DNA of 64,000 bases. It comes from Pseudomonas sp. Os17. Lineage in GTDB: Bacteria; Pseudomonadota; Gammaproteobacteria; Pseudomonadales; Pseudomonadaceae. The stretch lies in assembly GCF_001547895.1 (NCBI RefSeq), contig NZ_AP014627.1, positions 5,459,501 through 5,523,500 of the forward strand. Direction: 5' to 3'. Both the position numbers and the translations under genes were made by a program. Shown here piece after piece: positions 16,440-25,118 of the stretch; the first letter of the stretch is position 1, and every line of letters starts with the position of its first letter. The notes under the pieces are model-generated. The model was not told the DNA's origin. It was given only the letters and a program-made list of their open reading frames with translations, and made no database searches.

Positions 16440-17221
16440 CTGCCAGCCCAGAACTGTCCATTCACCGGGTCATGCACGAGATCAAGCGCCGGCGCCTGGA
16501 GGTCCTGCGCGTCGTCGACCTGACCCCGCGCATGCGCCGCATCACCCTCGGCGGGCCCGAGCTGGCCGGCTTCATCAGCCTGGGCAGCGACGACCATGTG
16601 AAGCTGCTGTTTCCGCAGAACGCCGAACAGCAAGCCGCCCTGGAAACCCTGGTGCTGGGCCCGGGCAAGGACAGCGGCCCGATGCCGGCCATGCGCGACT
16701 ACACCCCACGCCGCTACGACCTGGAGCTGGGCGAACTGGACATCGACTTCGTGCTCCACGGCGACGGCCCGGCCTCGACCTGGGCCGAGCAGGCCAAGCC
16801 GGGGCAGTACCTGCACATCGGCGGCCCCCGGGGCTCGATGATCGTGCCGGACATCTTCGACAGCTACCTGTTGATCGGCGATGAAACCGCCTTGCCGGCC
16901 ATTGCCCGGCGCCTGGAAGAGCTGCCGGCCGGCCGCCGGGTGCTGGCGGTGATCGAGGTGCAGGACGCCGCCGAACGTCAGCCCCTGGACAGCGCCGCCG
17001 AGGTGCAGGTGATCTGGGTCGAACGTGACGGTGGCGGGCAGGACCTGCTCAGCACCGTGCGTCAGTTGCAGATGCCGCCAGGCAAGCTGTACGCCTGGGT
17101 GGCCACCGAGAGCAAAGTGTCGCGCCAGGTTCGTCGGGTGTTGCTGGATGAACACCGGCTCAACGACGAATTCGTCAAGGCTGCCGGTTACTGGCGCCTG
17201 GACAGCAGCGAAGCGGAATAA
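16436..17221 (+). CDS. Siderophore-interacting protein / NADPH ferric-chelate reductase, YqjH-like
   Basis: A 261-aa cytoplasmic FAD/NADPH reductase of the SIP family. Visible are the FAD-binding R-D-Y-T-P-R-R-Y-D motif (about 84-92), the flavin/phosphate loop GGPRGSMIVPD, the G-D-E-T-A-L-P-A-I-A motif (about 145-154) and the C-terminal WVATESKVSRQVRR typical of YqjH. Family members reduce ferric chelates to release iron. The ATG overlaps the padR stop, so the two proteins are made from one message, and the reductase should be derepressed when the PadR protein senses metal. An in-frame extension upstream of 16436 runs through padR and is not real. Confidence 0.92.
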   Translation: MTASPELSIHRVMHEIKRRRLEVLRVVDLTPRMRRITLGGPELAGFISLGSDDHVKLLFPQNAEQQAALETLVLGPGKDSGPMPAMRDYTPRRYDLELGELDIDFVLHGDGPASTWAEQAKPGQYLHIGGPRGSMIVPDIFDSYLLIGDETALPAIARRLEELPAGRRVLAVIEVQDAAERQPLDSAAEVQVIWVERDGGGQDLLSTVRQLQMPPGKLYAWVATESKVSRQVRRVLLDEHRLNDEFVKAAGYWRLDSSEAE

Positions 17222-17227
17222 CCCCGC

Positions 17228-17896
17228 CTACCGGGGCTGGGATTGGCGCCCGCCCAGCCAGCGGTCCAGGCCCAGCAACAGCAGGGACACCAGGACAAAT
17301 CCGGCCAATATCCCCAGGGCATTGAGCAACACCTGGGGATACCCCAGCTTGTCCACGGCAATGAAGGGATAGGGGTACAGCCCCAGCAGATTTCCGCGCA
17401 ACAGCAGGTAGGCGAAATACAGCACCGGGTAGAGTATCCACAGACCGATGTGCTTGAGTCGCAGCCCGCCCTTGGGCACGCAACACCACCAATAGAGCAA
17501 AAACAGCAGCGGCATCACGTCGTGCAGCAACTCATCGGCCAGCCATTGCCAGCCCTGGGGATGCCACAGGTGACGCAACAGCAGGCTGTAGGCCAAGCCC
17601 ACCAGCACAATGCTCGCCGCCACCGCGCCACTGACCGCGGGCCTGAGCATGAATGCCTGCCCCCGGGATATCCGCAGGTTCAGGGCGCAGGTCAGCACAC
17701 TGGCCACCAGGGTGTTGCTGAGCACGGTGAAGAAGCTGAAGAAATTCACCAGGCCGCCCAACAGACTGGCGCCCACCTCCCAGCGCAGCAGCAGGATCAG
17801 GTACAGCTGGACGGTCAGCCCGAACCAGCCAAGGATCGCCGCCACGGCAATCAGGCCGCGCCGAGTGAACAGCCCCCGCAGCGAGAAGCCAGCCAT
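17228..17896 (-). CDS. Pr6Pr-family membrane protein
   Basis: A 222-aa integral membrane protein starting MAGFSLRGLFTRRGL, with about six hydrophobic helices. FFSFFTVLSNTLVA and the polar residues Trp-His-Pro between helices, LLHDVMPLLFLLYWW and PYPFIAVDKLGYP match the Pr6Pr (FAR-17a/AIG1-like) architecture. The biochemical role is not established. It ends 7 bp from the convergent ferric-reductase gene and begins 9 bp after the VF530 stop, so it likely shares that gene's transcript. Confidence 0.82.
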   Translation of the reverse strand: MAGFSLRGLFTRRGLIAVAAILGWFGLTVQLYLILLLRWEVGASLLGGLVNFFSFFTVLSNTLVASVLTCALNLRISRGQAFMLRPAVSGAVAASIVLVGLAYSLLLRHLWHPQGWQWLADELLHDVMPLLFLLYWWCCVPKGGLRLKHIGLWILYPVLYFAYLLLRGNLLGLYPYPFIAVDKLGYPQVLLNALGILAGFVLVSLLLLGLDRWLGGRQSQPR

Positions 17897-17904
17897 GGGG
17901 TTCC

Positions 17905-18135
17905 TTAAAGCGGGCGCTTGGTGCGTTGCAACTTCACGTAGAGCTTCTCGACCTTTTCCCGCGCCCAGGGCGTCTTGCGCAGGAAGGTCAGGCTCGACTT
18001 GATGCTCGGATCGCTCTTGAAACAGCGGATATCGATGCGCTCGGCCAACCCCGACCACTCGTAGTGCTCCACCAGCGCCTTGAGGATCTGTTCCAGGGTC
18101 ACGCCATGCAGCGGGTCGGTGTGGGTGTCGGTCAT
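17905..18135 (-). CDS. VF530-family small DNA-binding protein
   Basis: A 76-aa protein ([20 protein letters not shown]...) matching the VF530/DUF2132 family, a small helical domain with DNA-binding-like structure: T-L-E-x-I-L-x-x-L-V-x-x-Y-x-W, then INIRCF-type ([20 protein letters not shown]) and [14 protein letters not shown]. Function in the cell is unknown. I choose the ATG at 18135 since the conserved domain starts there; longer upstream frames lack conservation. It is the first gene of a two-gene minus-strand unit with the Pr6Pr protein. Confidence 0.88.
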   Translation of the reverse strand: MTDTHTDPLHGVTLEQILKALVEHYEWSGLAERIDIRCFKSDPSIKSSLTFLRKTPWAREKVEKLYVKLQRTKRPL

Positions 18136-18291
18136 GCCAGGCCTTTGCGGGAAGAAAAGAGGGAAAGCCGCGCACCTTAGCCGAGGGCATGCCCCCGCGC
18201 CAGAGCGCTTGAATAACTGTAGCCGCCACCCGCCCGTGCGGTGCTCGGGCATGAGCGGCAAAAAGTTCCTGGCTTTTCGCGATAAAAGAGA

Positions 18292-18306
18292 TGTTATATT
18301 GTATCA
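18292..18306. promoter_or_regulatory. Candidate Zur box upstream of the TonB-dependent receptor
   Basis: TGTTATATTGTATCA fits GTTATA-N3-TATAAC with one mismatch in the right arm. It lies about 95 bp before a ZnuD-like receptor and resembles the site before rpmE2 (5516-5530). Sequence match is direct; regulation is inferred. Confidence 0.65.
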
Positions 18307-18400
18307 ATCAATAACAACTCACCCGCATTCTGGGCACCCCCGTGTCCCGCCTGTCCTCTGACTCAAAGCGCCTAGCGCCCTGCTTGCCAAGGAATGACCG

Positions 18401-20440
18401 ATGTCCCGTTCAGCCTCCCGTCCTTCTCGCTCTTTACTGTGGCGCCTGTCGCCCCTGTCCGCCGCACTGCTGCTCGCCTCCCAGGCCCACGCCGTGGAAT
18501 TGCCCCGGCAGGTCATCACCGCCAACCCTTTGGGCAGCACCGAGCTGGCCGCCCCGAGCACCGTGCTGGAAGGCGACCAACTGACCCTGGAACAGAAAGG
18601 CAGCCTCGGTGAAACCCTGAACAAACAGCCGGGGGTGTCTTCGTCCTACTTCGGCCCCGGCGCCAGCCGCCCGGTGATTCGCGGCCTGGACGGCGACCGC
18701 ATCCGCATCCTGCAGAACGGCGTCGGCGCCCTGGATGCTTCGTCGCTGTCCTACGATCACGCGGTGCCCCTGGACCCGGTGAACGTCGAGCGCATTGAAA
18801 TCGTCCGCGGCCCGGCGGCCCTGCTGTACGGCGGCAACGCCATTGGCGGGGTGATCAACAGCTTCGACAATCGCATTCCCACCGAAGCCATCGAAGGGAT
18901 TCACGGCGCCGGCGAGTTGCGCTACGGCGGCGCCGACACCACCCGCAGCAGCGCCGGCAAACTGGAAGCCGGCGACGGCACCTTCGCCCTGCACCTGGAC
19001 GCCAACTCCCGGCAGTTCAACGACCTGAAGATTCCCGGCTACGCCCGCAGCCGCCACGCCCCGGCCAGTGACGACGGCGATGCCAAGAAAGGCCGCCTGG
19101 GCAACAGCGACGGACGCCAGGACGGCGGCGCCATCGGCGGTTCCTACACCTGGGACGACGGTTATGCCGGCCTGTCCTACAGCAACTACGACTCCAACTA
19201 CGGCTCCCCCGCCGAAGACGACGTGCGCATCCGCATGAAGCAGGACCACTACGCCTTCGCTTCGGAACTGCGCAACCTGCAGGGCCCGTTCAGCTCGCTC
19301 AAGTTCAACGCGGGCTACACCGACTACCAACACCGTGAGATCGAGGGCGGCGAAACCGGCACCACCTTCAAGAACAAGGGTTACGAAGCCCGGGTCGAAG
19401 CCCGGCACCAGCCCCTCGGCCCGCTGGAAGGGGTGATCGGCGCCCAGGTCAATCGCAACGAGTTCTCCGCCCTGGGCGAAGAAGCCTTCGTCCCGCAAAC
19501 CGATACCAACAGCGGCGCGCTGTTCATCCTCGAAGAGCTGCAAGCCACCGAACGCCTGCGCCTGAGTCTCGGCGGGCGCCTGGAACACACCACCGTGGAC
19601 CCGGACGGCAAAGGCAACCCACGCTTCGCCCAGGCCGACAAGTCCAGCAGCTTCACCGCCGGCAGCCTGTCCTCCGGCGCGGTCTACACCCTGACCCCGG
19701 TCTGGTCCCTGGCCGCGACCCTGGGCTACACCGAACGCGCTCCGACCTTCTATGAGCTGTATGCCAACGGCGCTCACGTCGCCACCGGCACCTATGAAGT
19801 GGGCAACGCCAAGCTGTCGAAGGAAAAAGCCGTGTCCAGCGACCTGGCCCTGCGCTTCGACAACGGCACCCACAAAGGCAGCGTCGGGGTGTTCTACAGC
19901 CACTTCTCCAACTACATCGGCCTGCTGGGCACGGGCCGGACCCTCAACGATGAAGGCGAAGAAGAGGCAGGCGGAATTCCGGAATACGCCTACAGCGGAG
20001 TACGAGCACGCTTCACCGGGATCGAAGCCCAGGATCGCTGGACCCTGGGGGAAAGCGCCTACGGCAAGTTCGCCCTGGAGCTGTCCGGCGACTACACCCG
20101 GGCCAAGAACCTGGACAACGGCCAGGACCTGCCGCGCATTGCTCCGCTGCGTCTGAACAGCGGCCTGCTGTGGGAACTGGATCGCTGGCAGGCGCGCCTG
20201 GATGTGCAACATGCCGCCAGCCAGGGCCGGGTGCCGGACCACGAAAGCGGCACCGATGGCTACACCACCTTTGGCGCCAGCGCCGGCTATCGCTTCGACA
20301 TCGGCCATAGCCAGTGGCTGGCCTTCGTCAAGGGCGAGAACCTGACCAACCAGACCGTGCGCTACGCCAGCTCGATCCTGCGGGATATCGCCCCGGCCGC
20401 CGGGCGCAGCGTGGAAGTGGGCTTGCGCACCACCTTCTAA
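18401..20440 (+). CDS. TonB-dependent receptor, ZnuD-like (zinc uptake candidate)
   Basis: A 679-aa outer-membrane receptor with a signal peptide (cleavage likely after QAHA, residue about 36). The plug domain shows PGVSSSYFGPGASRPVIRGL, IRILQNGVGALDASSLSYDH and NVERIEIVRGPAALLYGGNA, typical of ZnuD/hemin-type receptors; the barrel ends in VEVGLRTTF with terminal Phe. No N-terminal signalling extension, so it is not transducer-controlled. A His/Asp-rich loop (RHAPASDDGDAKKG) could bind metal. With a Zur-like box upstream and similarity to ZnuD, zinc is the best guess for its ligand; heme or another metallophore remains possible. It is monocistronic. Confidence 0.85.
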   Translation: MSRSASRPSRSLLWRLSPLSAALLLASQAHAVELPRQVITANPLGSTELAAPSTVLEGDQLTLEQKGSLGETLNKQPGVSSSYFGPGASRPVIRGLDGDRIRILQNGVGALDASSLSYDHAVPLDPVNVERIEIVRGPAALLYGGNAIGGVINSFDNRIPTEAIEGIHGAGELRYGGADTTRSSAGKLEAGDGTFALHLDANSRQFNDLKIPGYARSRHAPASDDGDAKKGRLGNSDGRQDGGAIGGSYTWDDGYAGLSYSNYDSNYGSPAEDDVRIRMKQDHYAFASELRNLQGPFSSLKFNAGYTDYQHREIEGGETGTTFKNKGYEARVEARHQPLGPLEGVIGAQVNRNEFSALGEEAFVPQTDTNSGALFILEELQATERLRLSLGGRLEHTTVDPDGKGNPRFAQADKSSSFTAGSLSSGAVYTLTPVWSLAATLGYTERAPTFYELYANGAHVATGTYEVGNAKLSKEKAVSSDLALRFDNGTHKGSVGVFYSHFSNYIGLLGTGRTLNDEGEEEAGGIPEYAYSGVRARFTGIEAQDRWTLGESAYGKFALELSGDYTRAKNLDNGQDLPRIAPLRLNSGLLWELDRWQARLDVQHAASQGRVPDHESGTDGYTTFGASAGYRFDIGHSQWLAFVKGENLTNQTVRYASSILRDIAPAAGRSVEVGLRTTF

Positions 20441-20450
20441 GGGCCCTGTT

Positions 20451-20502
20451 CGCCGACAAGCCGGCTCCTACCGATCGGTGCAGGAGCCGGCTTGCCGGCA
20501 AA
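20451..20502. repeat. REP-type inverted repeat, AGCCGGCTCCTAC family
   Basis: CGCCGACAAGCCGGCTCCTA and its inverted partner GGAGCCGGCTTGCCGGC form a hairpin of two REP units in the gap between the receptor and the convergent MocR gene. It may serve as a bidirectional transcription stop. The same family recurs at least seven times in the window. Confidence 0.85.
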
Positions 20503-20506
20503 GGGC

Positions 20507-21895
20507 TTAGCGATAACGGCGCGGGTCCGCCTCGATCAGGCTGGCCAGCTGAGTCAGGGCAAAACGCAACTCGTCCCGGGTGGTGGGCGACATCAGCACC
20601 ACCCGCACACAACGGGAGCTGACGCCGCGTTCCACCTGGAACTGGCTGCCGCTCATCACCAGCACCCCATTGGCCCGGGCCAGGGTGGCGAACTCATCAG
20701 CGCTCCACGGCTCCGGCAACGTCAGCCACAGGTGATAGCTGTGGGGCTGGGTCTGGATCTGCAGACCGGCAAACACCTCCCGGGCAATCGCCTGGCGCAC
20801 TGCCGCTTCGCTGCGCTGGGTCTGCACCAGCTTGCGATCCAACCCCTCGACAATCACGTTGCTGGCCAATTGCGCGGTCAGGGGCGACGGCATCCACACA
20901 CTGCTGCGAACCATCGAGCTCAGGCGCGACAGCAGCTTGGGCGGGCTGTAGAGGTAACCCACGCGCAACGCCGGCATGATCGCCTTGGACAGGCTGGTGA
21001 GGTACACCGAACGCTGCGGCGCATAGCTGGAAAGCGGCTTGATCGACGGATCGGTGGCAAGAAAGCCGTAGATATCGTCGTCGATGATCAGAAAGTCGAA
21101 CTCTTCGGCAATCGCCGCGATCTGCGCCCGGCGCCGGGGCGACATGATCGCCGTGGTGGGGTTCTGACAACTGGCGACGCACACCAGCAATGTCGGTTTT
21201 TCCCGCAGGCACTGCTCGCGCAGGGCCTCGGGCAGCATCCCCTCCTCGTCCATCGCCACGCCCCTCAGGCGCCGCTCCAGGCCATGGGCCACGGAGATGA
21301 TGCCCGGGTAGGTCAACGACTCGCAAAGCAGCAGGTCACCGGCGTTGCTCAAGGCGCTGATGGCCACCGTCAGGCCGTGCTGGGCCCCAGCCGTCAGCAC
21401 CACCTGTTGCCAATGGACTTCGGACAGGGAGTGGCGCAACCACTGGGCACCGGCTTCGCGATGGGCCGGATGGCCGCCGTCGGGGGCGTAGTCCAGGGCG
21501 CGGCCGAAGTCGCTGCTGTGGGCCATGCCCACCAGAGCGCCGCGCAACCAGTACTCCAGGGTTTCGCTGTAGGGCTTGATGATCGACAGGTCCAGGACGT
21601 CGGACTGGCCCAGGGACAGCGACGGCGCGCTGGAACCTTCGGGCAACGCCAGCGGCGGCTGCGCCAGCACGTAGGTGCCACGCCCGACTTCCCCCTGCAC
21701 CAGCCCGCGCCGCTGGGCTTCGCTGTAGGCGCGGCTGATGGTGCCGGGGGTGACATTCAGGGTCACCGCCAGCTCGCGCAGGGTCGGCAGACGATCACCG
21801 TCATTCAACAGGCCGCTGCCGATATCCCGCGCCAGGGCATCGGCAATGGACAGGTAGACCGGCTGATTGAACTCGCTTAACTGGGGAACCCACAT
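20507..21895 (-). CDS. MocR/PdxR-type regulator (GntR HTH fused to aminotransferase fold)
   Basis: A 462-aa protein: GntR winged HTH at about residues 8-75 (LPTLRELAVTLNVTPGTISR) linked to a fold-type I aminotransferase domain. The PLP Lys is visible in SLSKAIMPALRVGYL and the Asp/Tyr pocket in IIDDDIYGFL. MocR proteins bind PLP or aldimine effectors and control neighbouring genes. I start at the ATG at 21895 (MWVPQLSEF), where the conserved domain begins; no Shine-Dalgarno is visible, so leaderless translation or another start is possible. It is divergent from the BenE-type transporter 307 bp away, its likely target, with a palindrome between them. Confidence 0.9.
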   Translation of the reverse strand: MWVPQLSEFNQPVYLSIADALARDIGSGLLNDGDRLPTLRELAVTLNVTPGTISRAYSEAQRRGLVQGEVGRGTYVLAQPPLALPEGSSAPSLSLGQSDVLDLSIIKPYSETLEYWLRGALVGMAHSSDFGRALDYAPDGGHPAHREAGAQWLRHSLSEVHWQQVVLTAGAQHGLTVAISALSNAGDLLLCESLTYPGIISVAHGLERRLRGVAMDEEGMLPEALREQCLREKPTLLVCVASCQNPTTAIMSPRRRAQIAAIAEEFDFLIIDDDIYGFLATDPSIKPLSSYAPQRSVYLTSLSKAIMPALRVGYLYSPPKLLSRLSSMVRSSVWMPSPLTAQLASNVIVEGLDRKLVQTQRSEAAVRQAIAREVFAGLQIQTQPHSYHLWLTLPEPWSADEFATLARANGVLVMSGSQFQVERGVSSRCVRVVLMSPTTRDELRFALTQLASLIEADPRRYR

Positions 21896-22202
21896 GGAGG
21901 CTGATGACCATCGGCTGCGTTGAGGTGGACCGGAGCATATCACAGCCGTGCATCGACCTTAACATCGACTCATTTGACAAATTGATTCGATCCATAGGCC
22001 AAACCGCTGGCCTAGATTCGTCCAACAACTTTTTGAAAACCCTATAAAGCCCTATAAATCAGTAACTTGACTTTCAATCACCAACGATTTTGCCGTGCCC
22101 ACATCGAGAAACAATTGAATCGATTCAATTCATTGAAATACACTCGACCCTCGCCAACTCAATCGACTCAACTTCTTCCACCCCATGCCCAGTCGAGATG
22201 CC
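21896..22202. other. Divergent control region between mocR-type gene and benE-type gene
   Basis: About 307 bp, more AT-rich than its flanks, containing several ATTGATTCGAT-like and TCGATTCAAT-like half-sites (e.g. near 21980 and 22113-22130). The perfect palindrome is listed separately. No small gene was recognised here. Confidence 0.6.
22113..22130. promoter_or_regulatory. 18-bp perfect palindrome, candidate MocR operator
   Basis: AATTGAATCGATTCAATT is exactly self-complementary and lies 73 bp before the transporter start. Related half-sites occur nearer the regulator gene. The MocR-type protein encoded next door is the obvious candidate to bind. Confidence 0.6.
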
Positions 22203-23405
22203 ATGCACAGTCTCAGCAAGGACCTGTCCCTCTCCGCCGTGATCGCCGGCCTGATCGCCGTGATCATTTCCTACGCCGGCCCCTTGATCATCGTGTTCCA
22301 GGCCGCCCGCGAAGCCCATATGCCCAGTGACCAGGTGTCGTCCTGGATCTGGGCCATCTCCATCGGCAGCGGCCTCACCGGCCTGCTGCTGAGCTGGCGC
22401 CTGAAAGTGCCGGTGATCACCGCCTGGTCCACTCCCGGCGCAGCGCTGCTGGTATCGATGCTGCCCACGGTATCGCTGCCCCAGGCCATCGGCGCCTATG
22501 TCGTGGCCTCGTTGATCATCGCCGTGCTCGGCCTGTCCGGGGCCTTCGACAAGCTCATGAGCCGCCTGCCCAAGGCCATTGCCGCGGCCATGCTGGCGGG
22601 CATCCTGTTCCGCTTCGGCGCCGGGCTGTTCACTTCGGTGACCCTGCAACCGGCCCTGGTGCTGGCAATGATCGCCGCCTATCTGCTGGGCAAACGCTTC
22701 TCGCCACGCTACGCGATTCTCGCGGTGCTGCTGGTGGGCTGCGCCGTGGCCGCCGGCCTTGGCGAGTTCAACGGCGGCTCCATCACCCTGGCCCTGGCCG
22801 AACCGATCTTCATCGCCCCCGAGTGGAACTGGCACGCCATCGTCAACATCGGCCTGCCCCTGGCCCTGGTGACCCTGACCGGGCAATACGTGCCGGGCAT
22901 GGCGGTGATGCGCAGCGCCGGCTACACCACCCCGGCGCGCTCGATCGTGTCCTGGACCGCCATCACGTCGGCGCTGCTGGCGCCCTTCGGCTCCCACGGC
23001 ATCAACCTCGCCGCCATCACCGCCGCCATCTGCACCGGCCGCGAAGCCCACGAAGACCCGAACAAGCGCTACATCGCCGGGATCGCCTGCGGCCTGTTCT
23101 ACATCCTCATGGGGATTTTCGGCGCGACCCTGGCCTCGGTGTTCGCCGCCCTGCCCAAGGAACTGATCGCGGCCCTGGCCGGCCTGGCCCTGTTCGGTGC
23201 CATCAGCGCCGGGCTCAGCGGCGCCATGGCCGACGAGAAGCAACGTGAAGCCGCGCTGATCACCTTCCTGGTCACCGCCTCGGGCATGAGTTTCCTCGGC
23301 CTGGCGGCGGCGTTCTGGGGGCTGATCTTCGGCCTGGTGGCGCACTGCGTCTTGAGCTACACCCGGCAGAAACACGCCCTCGCCGCGGCCACCGCGCCGC
23401 GCTGA
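22203..23405 (+). CDS. BenE-family benzoate/H+ symporter-like transporter
   Basis: A 400-aa inner-membrane carrier with about twelve helices. The N-terminal SAVIAGLIAVIISYAGPLIIVFQAA and the VPVITAWSTPGAALL motif (a conserved Thr-Pro-Gly in a broken helix) are diagnostic of the BenE family, as is PFGSHGINLAAITAAICTG later on. Family members import benzoate or related aromatic acids by proton symport, but no benzoate-degradation genes are present here, so the substrate is unknown. The ATG at 22203 is preferred over 22185 since only it has a weak GAGAT upstream. Likely controlled by the divergent MocR-type regulator. Confidence 0.88.
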   Translation: MHSLSKDLSLSAVIAGLIAVIISYAGPLIIVFQAAREAHMPSDQVSSWIWAISIGSGLTGLLLSWRLKVPVITAWSTPGAALLVSMLPTVSLPQAIGAYVVASLIIAVLGLSGAFDKLMSRLPKAIAAAMLAGILFRFGAGLFTSVTLQPALVLAMIAAYLLGKRFSPRYAILAVLLVGCAVAAGLGEFNGGSITLALAEPIFIAPEWNWHAIVNIGLPLALVTLTGQYVPGMAVMRSAGYTTPARSIVSWTAITSALLAPFGSHGINLAAITAAICTGREAHEDPNKRYIAGIACGLFYILMGIFGATLASVFAALPKELIAALAGLALFGAISAGLSGAMADEKQREAALITFLVTASGMSFLGLAAAFWGLIFGLVAHCVLSYTRQKHALAAATAPR

Positions 23406-23454
23406 ACCTGCCCGGCCCCGGCCACTGTTACCGAATCCGAAAGGGTTCATGTCA

Positions 23455-23491
23455 ATAAAAGCGCTTTCTCTCCAGGAGACGGCGCTTTATC
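23455..23491 (+). terminator. Possible terminator after the BenE-type gene
   Basis: ATAAAAGCGC and GCGCTTTAT form a 9-bp inverted repeat around a 16-nt loop about 50 bp after the benE-type stop. No long T tract follows, so termination is only a possibility. Confidence 0.4.
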
Positions 23492-23622
23492 CTTCGCACC
23501 CTGAAGCTGAAACGCTTCATCTTTCCTTTTGAAATCAGCGGCATGCCACCTTGATCCATCGCGATCAAAGCCACGCAGCCTGCCCTTGCTTCTGCCTATT
23601 CCTAGAAAAAGACCTGACTCGA

Positions 23623-25002
23623 ATGCCTATGCCCGTTTTTCAGCGCTTAAAAGACAGCGCTGTCCTGACTCCCGTTGCCCTGCCCAAGACCCTGAGCCTG
23701 CTCGGCGCCCTGGGGTTCGCCGCCTGCGCCCAGGCCGCCCCGGCCTTCGACAGCGACTCGCCCTGGATGCTCGGCGACTGGAACGGCACGCGCACGGAAC
23801 TGGCGAACAAGGGCTACGACTTCAAGGTCGACTACGTCGGCGAGATGGGGTCGAACCTGCACGGTGGCTACGACCACGACCGCACCGCGCGCTACAGCGA
23901 CCAGTTCGCCTTCGGCAGCCACCTGGACCTGCAGAAGATCCTCGGCTGGGATGACGCCGAGTTCCAGTTGACGGTGACCAAGCGCGACGGCGACAACATC
24001 AGCAACGACCGGATCAACGACCCACGGGTCGGCGGCTTCACCTCGGCCCAGGAAGTCTGGGGCCGCGGCCAGACCTGGCGCCTGACGCAGATGTGGTACC
24101 AGCAGAAATTCTTCGACCAGAAGCTCGACATCAAGGCCGGCCGCTTCGGCCAGGGCGAAGACTTCAACAGCTTCCCCTGCGACTTCCAGAACCTGGCGTT
24201 CTGCGGCTCCCAGGTGGGCAACTGGGCTGGCAGCGTCTGGTACAACTGGCCGGTCAGCCAGTGGGCGCTGCGGGTCAAATACCACCTCTCGCCCGAGGTC
24301 TACGCGCAGATCGGCGCCTATGAGCAGAACCCATCGAACCTGGACCGCGACAACGGCTTCAAGCTCAGCGGCAGCGGCACCCAGGGCACCCTGTTGCCGG
24401 TGGAACTGGTGTGGACGCCCAAGCTCAACGGCCTGGCCGGTGAGTACCGCGCCGGCTACTACTACAGCAGCGCCAAGGCCAGCGACGTGTACAAGGACAG
24501 CAACGGCCAGAGCGCGGCCCTGAGCGGCGAAGCCTACCGCAGCAGCTCAAGCAAGCACGGCCTGTGGTTCGGCGCGCAACAGCAAGTCACCAGCGTCGCC
24601 AGCGACCATTCCCGCGGCCTGAGCCTGTTCGCCAACGTCACCGCCCATGACAAGAAGACCAACGCCATCGACAACTACGTCCAGGCCGGCCTGGTCTACA
24701 AGGGCCTGTTCGATGCCCGCGCCAAGGACGACATCGGCTTTGCCCTGGCCCGAGTCCACGTCAACCCGGCGTACCGCAAGAACGCCCAGGCCAGCAACCA
24801 GGCCCGCGCGATCTACGACTACAACAACCCCGGCTACCTGCCGCCGCAGGACACCGAATACAGCGCCGAGCTGTACTACGGCGTGCACCTGGCCAACTGG
24901 CTGACCGTGCGCCCCAACCTGCAATACATCCGCCATCCCGGTGGCGTGAGCCAGGTCGACGACGCCCTGATCGGCGGGATCAAGATCCAGAGTTCGTTCT
25001 AA
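23623..25002 (+). CDS. OprB-family carbohydrate-selective porin
   Basis: A 459-aa outer-membrane porin. A signal peptide ends near residue 38 (GFAACAQAAPAFD), followed by the OprB-typical WMLGDWNGTRTELANKGYDF and a barrel ending in IKIQSSF with terminal Phe. OprB porins let glucose and similar sugars cross the outer membrane. The following membrane glucose dehydrogenase gene (117 bp later) oxidises periplasmic glucose, so porin and enzyme form a coherent direct-oxidation pair. The ATG at 23623 is preferred over an upstream one that lacks signal-like sequence; 23629 is also possible. Confidence 0.92.
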   Translation: MPMPVFQRLKDSAVLTPVALPKTLSLLGALGFAACAQAAPAFDSDSPWMLGDWNGTRTELANKGYDFKVDYVGEMGSNLHGGYDHDRTARYSDQFAFGSHLDLQKILGWDDAEFQLTVTKRDGDNISNDRINDPRVGGFTSAQEVWGRGQTWRLTQMWYQQKFFDQKLDIKAGRFGQGEDFNSFPCDFQNLAFCGSQVGNWAGSVWYNWPVSQWALRVKYHLSPEVYAQIGAYEQNPSNLDRDNGFKLSGSGTQGTLLPVELVWTPKLNGLAGEYRAGYYYSSAKASDVYKDSNGQSAALSGEAYRSSSSKHGLWFGAQQQVTSVASDHSRGLSLFANVTAHDKKTNAIDNYVQAGLVYKGLFDARAKDDIGFALARVHVNPAYRKNAQASNQARAIYDYNNPGYLPPQDTEYSAELYYGVHLANWLTVRPNLQYIRHPGGVSQVDDALIGGIKIQSSF

Positions 25003-25118
25003 GGCCCCTGGTACCCAACAACGTCATTCACAGTTTTCAGCTGAACCAAGCCCGCGCCTGATCGTCATCTACAGTGAACAAGCGCGGGTCCACTCTTAAC
25101 GTCACGGAGAACCACACT

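Noticed and set aside
18434..20308. A 624-codon minus-strand open frame
   Set aside because: Antisense to the TonB receptor, low complexity, no recognisable domain.
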